NCBI GenBank assembly: GCA_021399435.1
Contig: JAJTUP010000075.1
Span: 215,669 to 279,668 of the forward strand
Direction: 5' to 3'
Source of the DNA: Diaporthe sp. PMI_573
Taxonomy: Eukaryota > Ascomycota > Sordariomycetes > Diaporthales > Diaporthaceae
Length of the DNA: 64,000 nt
The notes beneath the pieces were generated by a model. It was not told the DNA's origin. It ran no database searches and saw only the letters and a list, made by a program, of their open reading frames with translations. Position numbers and translations under genes: made by a program. Shown piece after piece: positions 52,734 to 63,160 of the stretch (positions are counted from its first letter, which is position 1; each line of letters starts with the position of its first letter).

Positions 52734-55374
52734 ATGGCTGAGCGAACCACAATTGCTTTTGGAGCCGGGAACTCTGGGTCCCAGGTGGGGCTAAACAACG
52801 GAACGATCATGAATGAAATCCACTTGCCATCAGGTAAAACAAACCTTAATTACTTCCCGCACGAGCTAACCAACCTTATTAGAACCACTAGAAGCCCCGC
52901 CGAAACCATCGTGCACGATCCCTTTCGGCCGCGACCCCGATTTTATCGACCGCGAGACCCTCCTCGACCAGATACACCACACCTGCTCGAGACCAGCTTC
53001 CCGCGCTGCGCTTGTGGGGTTAGGCGGGGTAGGCAAGTCGCAACTCGCCATTGAGTACTGCTATCGGACGAGCGAGGCAGCGATACAAAAGAACACCCAT
53101 CTATGGGTATTTTGGATCCATGCGGAGACGCGAGCCCGCATTGAGGAGGATTTCAAAAAAGTCGCCGAAGCCGTTAAGCTACCAGGACGAAAGGATCCGA
53201 AGGCCGACATCCCACAGCTGATGGAACAGTGGCTCTGTAACGTGGAAAACGGGCCGTGGCTTCTCGTCTTGGACAACGCGGATGACGACAACGTACTTTT
53301 CGACGCCGACCATGACTACATCCACACCAGGAACACCACAGCGAACGCAGGCCGAGGAAGGGCTCTCTGGACATATCTTCCGCAAAGCCCCAACGGATCG
53401 ATCCTAATTACGTCGAGAAACAAAAAGTTTGCTAGAAGGCTGACGGGCGACTACAAGAACATGGTAGAGGTTCCACTCATGGACACGAACCACGCACTTG
53501 CATTGCTCGCGAGGAAGGTCGGCAGTCAGCCCGATATGGACCATGGCGCAGAGCTGGTGGAAGTCCTCGAAAACATGCCTCTAGCTATTAGTCAAGCGGG
53601 GGCGTACATCCAGCAACGGGCGCCGCGAACCTCCATCAGCAAGTATTTGGAGGAGTTCCGAAGGAGTGAACGACGGAAGTTCAGTCTTTTGAACCGGGAC
53701 GAGGGTGACCTACGACGAGACAGCAACGCATTCAACTCGGTGATTGTAACTTGGCAGATCTCATTCGAATCTATCCGTTCCGAGCGGCCATCAGCAGCTG
53801 ATCTACTTTCGCTGATGAGTTTTTTCGACCGCCAGGGAATCCCGGATTGGCTTCTGCGATCGCCTCACAACGTTGTAAATCAGGACAGAATTACAAACGA
53901 GTCTGAAGGCGATGTGAGCAAAGAGACTGAGAGCGAAGACGATGACGATAGCGACGCGTCTAGCGCTAGCGATGCTTCTGAGGACTCAGCTGCGCAGACT
54001 TTTGAGGATGACCTAGCGATCCTTCGAAACTACTGCCTCATATCCTTGAACAAGACAGGGGACGTCTTTGAAATGCACAACCTTGTGCAACTAGCTATGA
54101 GGAAATGGTTGAGCGTCGATAACAGAACAGAGAATTTCAAGGAACAATTTGTAAGTCGGATAGCGCGCGAATTTCCAACAGGAGATTATAGCAATTGGGC
54201 CATATGTGAAACGCTGTTTGCACATGTGGAAAAAGCGATCAATCACCGTCCATTAGGTGGAAGGCCGCTGGAGGAGTGGGCACAGGTCCTATACAATGGC
54301 AGCTGGTATGCGCAGGGGCGAGGTAGATACAGCTTAGCAGAGGCAATGGCCAAGAAGTCGCGGGATGCTAGGATTGAAATACTAGGAGATGAGCATAAAC
54401 TGACCTGGGATAGTATGTTGATGGTTGGTGAAGCCTTTCGCGACCAAGGGAAATACAAGAAAGCTGAGAAGCTGTTTGTGGAAGTGATGGAGACTCACAA
54501 GCAGAAACTCGGGCTTGCCCATCCCGACACGCTCACCAGCATGGCCAACCTGGCATTAACATTTTGGAAACAAGGTAGATGGGAAGAGGCTGAGGAGCTG
54601 GAGGTGGAAGTGATGGAGACTTGCAAGCAGAAACTCGGGCCTGCCCATCCCGACACGCTTACCAGCATGGCCAACCTGGCATCAACATTCCGGAACCAAG
54701 GCCGGTGGGAAGAGGCTGAGAAGCTAGAGGTGGAAGTAATGGAGACTAGCAAGCAGAGACTCGGGCCTGCCCATCCCGACACACTCACCAGCATGGGCAA
54801 CCTGGCGTCAACATACCGGAACCAAGGCAGATGGGAAGAGGCCGAGAAGCTGGAGGTAGAAGTGATGGAGACTTTCAAGCAGAAACTCGGGCCTGCCCAT
54901 CCCTACATGCTCACCAGCATGGGAAACCTGGCGTCAACATATCAGAATCAAGGCAGATGGGAAGAGGCTGAGAAGCTTTTTGTGGAAGTAATAGAGACTT
55001 TCAAGCAGAAACTCGGGCCTGCCCATCCCGACACACTTACCAGCATGGCCAACCTAGCATCGACATTCTGGAGCCAAGGTAGATGGGAAGAGGCTGAGAA
55101 GCTGGAGGTAGAAGTAATGGAGAGGCGTAAGCAGAAACTCGGGCCTGCCCATCCCTCCACGCTCACCAGCATGGCCAACCTGGCTTTCACCTGGTACTCT
55201 CAAGGACGTACCACTGATGCTATCGCCTTGATAGACTCGTGCGTCCAAATCCGCCGTGATGTACTGGGTACGGAGCATCCCGACACCTCTTCATCCATTG
55301 AAACCTTGGACACTTGGCGTGCCGAGCAGATAATCCCACCTCTCACAGCATTGGACTTATCCGACGATGTTTAA
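52734..55374 (+). CDS. STAND receptor: N-terminal amyloid-type motif, NB-ARC, TPR
   Basis: Exon 1 is 52734-52833 and exon 2 is 52883-55374, across a 49-bp intron (GTAAAA...TTATTAG), 863 residues without a break. Residues 5-25 hold the motif IAFGAGNSGSQVGLNNGTI. After a Pro-rich link, NB-ARC begins (RDPDFIDRETLLDQI). Walker A is VGLGGVGKS (78-86), Walker B WLLVLDNADDD, sensor GSILITSRNKKF, GLPL-like MPLAISQAGA, and an EMHNLVQLAM stretch near 430 stands for the MHD box. A Ser/Asp acidic insert (about 375-410) interrupts the arm before it. Six 42-residue TPR units end the protein (558-809), with a partial seventh. Expected role: ligand-triggered oligomer that seeds the neighbouring HeLo-like effector in incompatibility or defence. 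Confidence 0.86.
54454..55209 (+). repeat. six tandem 126-bp units encoding TPRs
   Basis: Units start at 54454, 54580, 54706, 54832, 54958 and 55084, each exactly 126 bp. Units 2-6 code for WEEAE(K/E)L.VEV(M/I)E..KQ and (K/R)LGPAHP..LTSM(A/G)NLA, and their bases are nearly identical. Differences cluster at a few codons (for example C, S, F or RR before KQ, and FRNQ, YRNQ, YQNQ, FWSQ or WYSQ at the end). Such regularity is typical of STAND receptors whose repeats are homogenised by unequal exchange and vary at ligand-facing positions. Confidence 0.85.
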
Positions 55375-55819
55375 GCAACAGTAGTATAGTATTAACTTCG
55401 CTGTTATTATAATCATTTGACTTTTTCTACAGTGATTGATGGTTTTGAGTTGTCACACTTGGCGAAGCTGCTCGACGGGTACTGCCTTTACAGCGAGCAT
55501 TGCGGTGGCATGATTAGTTTGTTTGAAAGCTGCCCGTATATGCATTCGTATCTTCTCTAGCCTTGTTTTCTTAAAGCACCTGGCGGACCAGCTGGCATCC
55601 CTGAAACAGTTGTAGGTATGGCCGAGTCGCTTCGTAATATTTATTTTGTCTTTGAGTGGAACAGAATGGTGTAAGGCGCCTTTCGTACTGTTAATTTTTA
55701 TTTTTATTTTTTTAAAAAAGGAAAGAAAATGGAACTCTGGTTGGATAGACCGGTGGTAGAAAGCCGCCAATCCTGGCTGTGTTAGCGTTTTCTCCCTGGT
55801 ACTCCCTCAATACAAGCGT
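55375..55819. other. 3' flank of NLR, no gene
   Basis: A minus-strand frame (55770-55453) is Lys-rich with no domain. A poly-A/T stretch (55690-55720) is present. No feature is supported. Confidence 0.35.
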
Positions 55820-55894
55820 GCCGTGCCAAGCCACAGACCCACACCACCACTACTAAAAATGTTAACTAAAGATTTTCGCGACACCCATTTCGCC
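55820..55894 (+). repeat. dispersed repeat family 2, copy D (reversed fragment)
   Basis: This is the reverse complement of the first 75 bp of copy C: GCCAAGCCACAGACCCACAC, then CACTACTAAAAATGTTAAC and CGACACCCATTTCGCC. It is the only copy in this orientation and lies about 450 bp 3' of the NLR. Confidence 0.6.
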
Positions 55895-56857
55895 TTTTAC
55901 TGTACTTGCGTAACATAAACAGGAAAGTAGGCTTATATAGTACAGTAGCTGTGGCTTCCAGATGCAGCAGCAGTGTTGCATTTTAGACCACACTGAATCT
56001 CTACAGCATCTACAGTATGCCTAATATGTTTAAGTACAGTACTCTGCATAAGATTACTGTAACAGTTCAGGCATTCCTGCCCGTCATGCCAATGTGGCAT
56101 CATCGCACCTGCTGGACACCGAGGAATTTCCGTCTAGAGTTTCCCATTATGTATTGTACTACAGTTTTGAGCATATGTACCTTCCTCCCAGAACTCGACA
56201 GCTCATTTTTCCGACTTTGGAGAGGACTTAGAGTTACATTGATCTACTTGGCAAGGCCCCAGTCTTTCAAAAATGTCTAAGACGGAAGCCGACTTACAAG
56301 CAGAAGTACCGGTGATGTCTAACTTTTGTGGGGACTCTAGGGTCTACAAAAGTATAGTACCCCTAACCAATGATATTTGTCCCGCAGCTACAGTGTGAGT
56401 GATTTGCCGGGTTACCTTTCACGAGGTACGCGTTGACAACTGCGGGGCAATGCTAATCATTAATCATAAAATACAACTTTAAGTCACTCAACCATGGTCG
56501 TTGGTGTATACAGTGTGTAAATGAAGAAAAATGGCACTAGGTGGGCCACTTTTAGAAATCCGATAAATGTTGCAAAAGCGGAAGCTATTTAAGCTCTTAA
56601 CTATATATATCTCAAAGACCGTTAAAGTAACTTGGCGGGGTCAGGTCGGGGGTGGAGGCGTGCCACGGAGGGCAATGCTCTGTATCTCAGGGAAGCAGGA
56701 CATTCCAAGTAAATTGGGACGGATCTGCTTTGCTTGCGCCACTCAGTTGGGACTCGTTCAATTTGAATGAAGGATAAGCTTTTAAACGTTAAAAAGCTAT
56801 GAGAAGTTTTCAAAATATAGTATTCGCTACCTTATAGTTAATAACTTACGCATTTTC
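55895..56857. other. intergenic, no feature seen
   Basis: No recognisable gene lies in this kilobase. Several CAGTA/TACAGTA words recur (55920-56040), without a clear unit. Confidence 0.35.
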
Positions 56858-58673
56858 TTATATTAGATGTCGCTGACTGACAATAACCGGTACGGCTCTA
56901 TTGAAATCGTGCGAACCAAATGGTAGGCGTTGATGATCTGAGTCAACGTTGGCAGCAGCAACAGGGTCAAGGAGCTGGATTTCTACACTCCTCATCACCA
57001 TTGCTACCGAGCATAAGATCATCTTCTTCGCTAAGATCTCGCCCGGGCATCTTGAGGATCCCCCTCCGAAGGGGAACCAGTGTCCTTGGATACCAGCAGT
57101 AACAAGCTGTGCGTTGCGGTCATCCTCCACTGTCCTCGACTTATTTCGCAGTGCAGGAACACCTGACCGACGATGGGGGCCACCATGGCGCTCGTCGGGG
57201 TACCTAAGAAATCGCTCCGCCCAGAAGGTTTCAACCGGGCATGCAGGCTTCATTCCTGAGAGCAGTGGACCAGTGTTCCAAAACGACTCGTCAAGGCCAC
57301 CGAGCCAGTTAGTTGACATAACCAGCTCGTTGCGCTTAATCTTCCGGCCTCTTACAAGATAGAAGTCGGATCCAGGGCACCTCCTGCCAACGCTTCCCGC
57401 AACACGAAGTCTCAGAGTCTCATGATAGACAGAGCTCAACAGGAGCGCCCTCATGAGCTTGTCTATGTGAAGCTCTCTGGATCCTGAACAAGCAGCGACT
57501 ATCTCGGATTGAACGCGTATTGTAAGATTTTTATCCAGGAGGATATGTAAAATCATCCAGATAGTAGCTGGGGTGCTGTTTGCTATGGTTCTTGCTAGGG
57601 TCAGCTTCCGCCGAGAAATGAAGTTGGAAAACATTACTCACACAAAGAGATAGCCCAGCATAACGCTAGCAATACCGTCGTCAGAGAAACCAAGATTTTC
57701 ATGGCGTTCGACCATTCTCCTGATGCACTTGGATCCCCAATATGGCTCGTATTCGAGGTGCTCCAGCGATCTCCAATCCGTCAGGGACTTGCAAATTGCC
57801 CTCCAGATCTTGAAGTTATCGATCATCTTGGCCCGCGCTTTATGCTGTGACGGGAAGAGCCAGGCGGGTAAGCCCATTGCGATAGTCGGAAATGCCTGAT
57901 AAAAGGCAGCAAAGTCCTCGTAGAACATGGGGCAAATCTTGAAAATATAATCGCCGTACAGAGCTCTGACTTCTGCGTGGAAGATAATAGGAAATACCAG
58001 ATTGTAGAGGTCTGGGGATGAGGACTTTGTGGGCCCAACTCGGCGCTCTGTCTCACAGCAGAGGTTCTCCAAGAACCTCTGACTTATAGAATGCAGATAC
58101 CGCCCTTGGTAGTACTCGGCAAAGTCCATGCGTTGATGTTCAATGATTCGTCGAGAAGGGTCGGGATGAGATGTGCTCAGGGTCGTCGACATCTCAAACC
58201 TTGAGATGTTATCGTGTGTAAATACTCTCAGGTCTCCGTCCGGCATTCCGAAGAAGTATGTCAGAGCATCACTCAAGCTAGGAGATGGGACCAGGTCTCG
58301 TCTTCTCCAAAGCCCTCGAACCTGCTCTCCCGGCTTCGCTAGGTGAATACCGTAGCAGGCAAGCCTGATAAAGACGGACAGGCGGTGCAAATGAAGACTG
58401 AACGGTCCCATTAGTCCATGTTCAAGAGCCAAGGATTCGTTTATCGTACCGCAACTGGCGAAGAACAACCTCATAGTTGAATAGATGGTCCAAGCCAGTC
58501 TCCACCCGAGAACAGAGGGAGCGTGGCACAATAGATTTGTGAGGCTGTCTTATAAATGTGTACAGGTACGCGCAGAGTATGGAAAAGCAGGAAAATAAGA
58601 CTGCGTAAGAAATATAGTCTATCCTAAGTGTTGGAACGACGAGCACAAAGTCCTTAAACTTGTAGAAAGACAT
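56858..58673 (-). CDS. cytochrome P450 monooxygenase
   Basis: Exon 2 (57590-56858) holds the core: I-helix TIANSTPATIWMI, ExxR in YHETLRLR, FWAERFLRYP and the haem loop FPFGGGSSRCPGE with the ligand Cys. Exon 1 (58673-57642) begins with a membrane anchor (ISYAVLFSCFSILCAYLYTF) and continues through DALTYFFGMPDGDLRVFTHD and a GLPAWLFPS segment. The 51-bp intron 57641-57591 (GTGAGT, branch GCTGACC, acceptor GCAAG) joins them in phase. It is an ER-bound, haem-dependent oxygenase; the substrate is unknown, and the sequence resembles the fungal CYP7-like group. Between the anchor and residue 120 (58540-58400) two frames are needed and the Pro-rich hinge is not clean, so the N-terminal part may be frame-broken. 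Confidence 0.75.
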
Positions 58674-59284
58674 GATGGTTGAGAATAGTGAAGCGGTAGG
58701 CAACTCGAGTAGATGTCAATAATATCTCCTGCTTCAAATGATCCAAGGGTAGATATAACTTATATATAACTTTTTCAAGGACAATGTACTCATTAAGGGT
58801 ACGTCACCAATAGATCCTACTAGGTATGGGCGCAGGTAGGGGCTACTTACCTAGCTAATCTAGCAAGGGCCTCCATGTAAGAAGATTTTACTTTACTTTA
58901 AAGTAATAGTACTATAAAGGACTTATAGTCTCTATAAAGCCGACAGCTTCAACACGCCTATACTAACACTCTATATAATATACACTTGTTAAATCGCCCT
59001 AGCCATCCCACTACCTATCCTCATTACTGAGTGGTGCCCTCATTAGATTAGCCTCCAGAGTCTTATTCGTACTGTCTCACGACGAATTGACGAATTGATA
59101 GTAACTTTTTTACCAAAAGATAAGAATTTGATACTATCTATGCTATAGGGGGCCACCGTTTTGGTGGTGGTGGACAGAGCTTGGTACTAGTCTCATAAGC
59201 TCTTCCTCGATCCACGAAGGAATAATGATGCCGTCTGTAGCTTTCCCAATTGTCTAATAGTCGTTATTAGAAGCAGCCATTTGA
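58674..59284. other. intergenic, AT-rich, no gene
   Basis: The region is rich in TA and TTA/CTA words (58860-59010) with no open frame of note; possibly RIP-affected. Confidence 0.4.
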
Positions 59285-62054
59285 TCACACTTGGTAAGGA
59301 CTTACAATTATCTGGTTGCGGATCTCCTCTAATCTTTCTTTGCCACCAAGTTCGTCCAACCCACTACTCTTTACCTTTTTAATGAGAAGCTGCATAACAA
59401 CTGAGATGCTCTCTACATATTTTCCTACGTTTTTGTCCGCAGAGCCCATGTATTTCAATTGCTCGGCCACAACGTCCAGCCATGAACTAATACCCGTCCA
59501 CTGTAGTACGCTGCCGCTTAGGGCAAGTGTCTGAGCGCCTTCAACTCGGAAAATAAAGTGGATTGTGCCCGGGGGAAGGAAGACTGTCCAGCCTGGACGG
59601 AGAACAACATATCTCCACCTGCTGCTTCTGTGATATCCATTAGGATTAATTATCCAATGGCGGTATTCCTCGCGGGTCGGACGCGACATCCACCCAAAGC
59701 CGATGCAGCCCTCTTGCGCTGTAATCCAGGTTGAGAGTCCGTAGCTGTCCGTGTAAGGTATGGTATTGTGCCCACCCTCGGAAAGTAGAACCCATTCCGA
59801 AATGTCACGCCACTCAGGCCAAGATCGGACTGATGCTATAGGGGTCTCTGCCTCATGAGCTGCTAGGATCGCGTCACGCATCCGGGAGAGCAACTGACAG
59901 TTCTCACCATCCAAGAAGGACGGCAGGATCGAAGGAGGAAGTGGACTCCGGAGATCGTCAATGCTCCACGGATCGGTAGTACAGTAGGCTGAGAGACTAG
60001 GAAGCGTTCTTCGACGTCGCGCAGAGCCTTGGGTTGGTACGGCAGCACGCTTGTATCAAGTAAGGGTATTTGGACAGCTACCCGTCGATCTAAATCCACC
60101 ATTCGATGGAATAGTTGCTTGATTGGGCGACCTTCACGCCACCTGAAATCGCTGCTGCCCTTGCGTGAATGCAGGAACTCGAAGAGGTTGAATTTCAACC
60201 CTACTGCTGCCTCATCTCCGGACCAAAAGTGCGCCTCGGTGGTGTACGATTCATCGATCACTGGCGGTCTGCTCTCCAACAAGATATTGTACACTAAGTC
60301 GTCATTCAGCTTGCCATGAGAGCTCACGACTGCTTCTAACTGCTTTGTTTGGAGCTCAGAGAGTGTTTGCTCCCGATAGGTTTTGTCAACAACCTGGTCG
60401 TATGCCGGTCGATTCTGCTGAGCCGTAGTAATTGTTGAAGGCCCCTGGCTGTATGATTGCTCATCAAGCCGGATTCTCCTATGACCAGAATGTCCATCGA
60501 TGTCGGATATCGAGGTCCGGCGTCGTCGGAGACAAGTGGTGGTAGGTGATACTTCTCGACTGTCCTGTTCAGAGGTGAGAAGTACCTCTGCAAATTTCCT
60601 GAGATGCTTCACGCACAAATCTTGTGGCACACCATCACAGACATGATCGGACAGGACCTGTACTGTAGCAGCACGTTCCAATGTTGAGAGGTCAAGAATC
60701 CGTAGAAGTTCAGTTGAAATAGTGCTTGGGCAGCACCGCTTCAAGTTCGCTGTTTCGACAGATGTACGGGTCTTTTCGCTTACGGTCTTGGGGGTCCTGC
60801 TAGCCTCCGGTGTTGAACCAAAGATACGGCCTTTTCTTCGGCGAAGCGCTCGCACTTTGGGACGAACAGAATCATCGATGACTGCAATCGTATCATCATT
60901 GGCATTATGAGCATCATCCACAAGTTGGATATCATTCTCCTCTCGGAGAGGTTCAGTATCCGGGAAAGCCGGGGAGCCGAGCTCAGGGGTGATGAGCCCC
61001 CCTGCAACAGTGTTCTCCCTAATTGGAGTGAACTCAGGAAGACGCGTAGCAGTGAAGCCAAAGGCGATGAAATCCCCTGAAGGCATTTCAATGGCTGCTT
61101 CTGATGCTGGTGAGATCATTGTCGTATCTTGGTCCGAAGATTGGGGGTCGCCCTCGACATGTTCGGGACATAGTGACGTGGGTGTATTGGGAACACTCTG
61201 AGGTGGGTTTGTCTCGTGTTCTTCTGTCGATAATGCATGTTGGCTGTAAACTAGGAGCCCAAATTTGTCGAAGCCAAACCCATCCGGTACCTCTTCAGGA
61301 GCCAGGGCCCTGGGTTCGAGCTCAAGCTGGTCAGGGTCTTCGTCCTTGATATACGAGCCCTGCCCTGGCCAGGCTCGTAGGCAAAGCAGCTTGTTGTCGT
61401 TGAGTGGATCTGGAAGTCCCTTATATGACGTCTCCTATACCTGCGATCCACAGTTGCCCTTCGCCACAAAAGACGGTTAGCCTTGATGACAAAGTCCTGC
61501 CATGTCATCATCCTCGCGACGGTGCCAAGCTTCTTGCAGAAAGACCAGCCTCTGTGATGCCAGCAATAATGTTGGATTTTGTCCCGACCCCAGACAAGGC
61601 TTGCTGCTTTCAGGTTTGGTAAACATTTATCAATGACCTCGTTGCCGTCAGCTGCAACGCCGATAAAACGTTGCCATTCTTCGTCGTCGTCGACCTTCTC
61701 CTGCCTGTGTCTTTTTCTTTTGTAGCTCTTATATTCGGGACAAACAGTAAGCATCACCTGCTCGATAACAGCAATAAACGTCCCCACTGAATTATGTTGT
61801 GCCAACAGTCGAGTGCGCATCTCCTTGCACAGAGAGAATTTATCAGAGTCATCCTCACAGCGGCGAATCTTGTCATTGAAATCTTTCAGGGACTCGGATT
61901 GCGGCTTCGTCAGGATGATGGAGAATTGATCGAGCGTTTCTTCTTCCATTGTGGCTGGACTTCCACAGTCGGCAAAGTCAGAGTAGGCCAGTACCATATG
62001 CTTGACGATGTGTGCGCTTGTCGTTCTTCCTCGAAAATCGGGTCTCCTTCGCAC
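59285..62054 (-). CDS. JmjC/cupin-like nuclear protein, two frame breaks
   Basis: About 900 residues read leftward from ATG 62054: an N-terminal helical part with a Cys/His segment (QHYCWHHRGWSFCKKLG), LLWRRATVDRRYRRRHI, then DPLNDNKLLCLRAWPGQGSY, a long disordered middle, GDEAAVGLKFNLFEFLHSRK, and a C-terminal cupin part, YGLSTWITAQEGCIGFGWMS ... VVLRPGWTVFLPPGTIHFIF. PPGTIH carries the distal His of JmjC folds; where the HxD metal pair is expected the sequence reads YTDSYG, so demethylase activity is doubtful. Single-base losses near 61420 and 59980 split it into three frames; residues on both sides match well, so these are either recent lesions or sequence errors. Chromatin function is an inference. 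Confidence 0.6.
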
Positions 62055-63160
62055 TGCTGTTTTGCGCGACCACGAGGATGCTTATACTAATCCCTCCAGT
62101 GATCAGACACGCAAAGATGATACTGCAGTGAGCAAAGTGGAACGCCAGGTGATCGCTGCTCGTTCGTTTGAGATGAACTGTTAACGTTCTTATAATGCCA
62201 TCCAATGCACCGCCCAGGCGAGACTCGTTCAATTTGAACGAGTCTGAACTGAGCGATACGATTGGTTGACCGAGAGTCGCTCCGTACGCCGGGACTCTCT
62301 AGGATTCGTTGGTTACGGCAGTTGCACAGGTCTAGCAGCCTATATCTCCCATCTTTTAAGGATCTTAAAGCAGGCAGCAGCTCTGCTAACTGCTAGTAGT
62401 AATCAGAGGCACCGTGATTTGGCCGAATTGGATGGTGCTGTTATTTAGCTGGGCAGAACCCTGCTAGTAATTCAATGTCTGCGGGTGTGTAGGATCGTGC
62501 ATAACAGTAGGCTTAGCGACTTGTGAGCATTGTTAACGAGGAGCCACACCTACTACGCTGCTTGCAGTTCGCGTGGACATGGTTGGGAGGAGTCGGGCAG
62601 CTAGCACAGGGGAGTAAGGCTTCGTGAGGCTGCTATAAAGCTGATGATAAGACAAGGATGACTGTAGATCACTGAGAGACGCCTACTTATAAGTGAGGAT
62701 GAGGTGGCGACGCATCCAGTCGCGTCGCAAAGGCAGATTCAGGGACCCTGATAGGCCAATGAACTACCTTGCCGCTGCTGTTGACTAAAGTGCGTTCTTG
62801 CGTCATGTGCAGTCAGCATGGCTAAGTCGCGGAAGCCGCAGTACGGCGAATAAACGTCCCAGCTTTACTTCGTCATGAAGGCGCACTGTACGTGGCAGTT
62901 TTTGTCAACGCACCATTGGACTGATACACAAGAAATGGGACCAGCCCACGTATTTTGAAGCTATTTTGGTACCTGATGTCAACTCAATGGGTTTGTTCTG
63001 CATATGATACACCTTAGAACAAGAGTTGACAAGCCTCTAGAGAACGGAGAATGATGAGTGAAATAAAGCCTTGCTCGCGACGAAATACTGCCACTCTTAG
63101 GCTATCATTGACGTCGGATCATCATTAATACGCGATAATATCTAGCGTCATCCTCCCAAC
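62055..63160. other. intergenic, no feature seen
   Basis: There is 1.1 kb without a domain-bearing frame. The promoter of the JmjC-like gene lies at the left side. Confidence 0.4.

Noticed and set aside
54495..55190. Minus-strand frames of 80 to 127 codons over the TPR units
   Set aside because: They repeat with the 126-bp period because they are antisense to the TPR-coding units.
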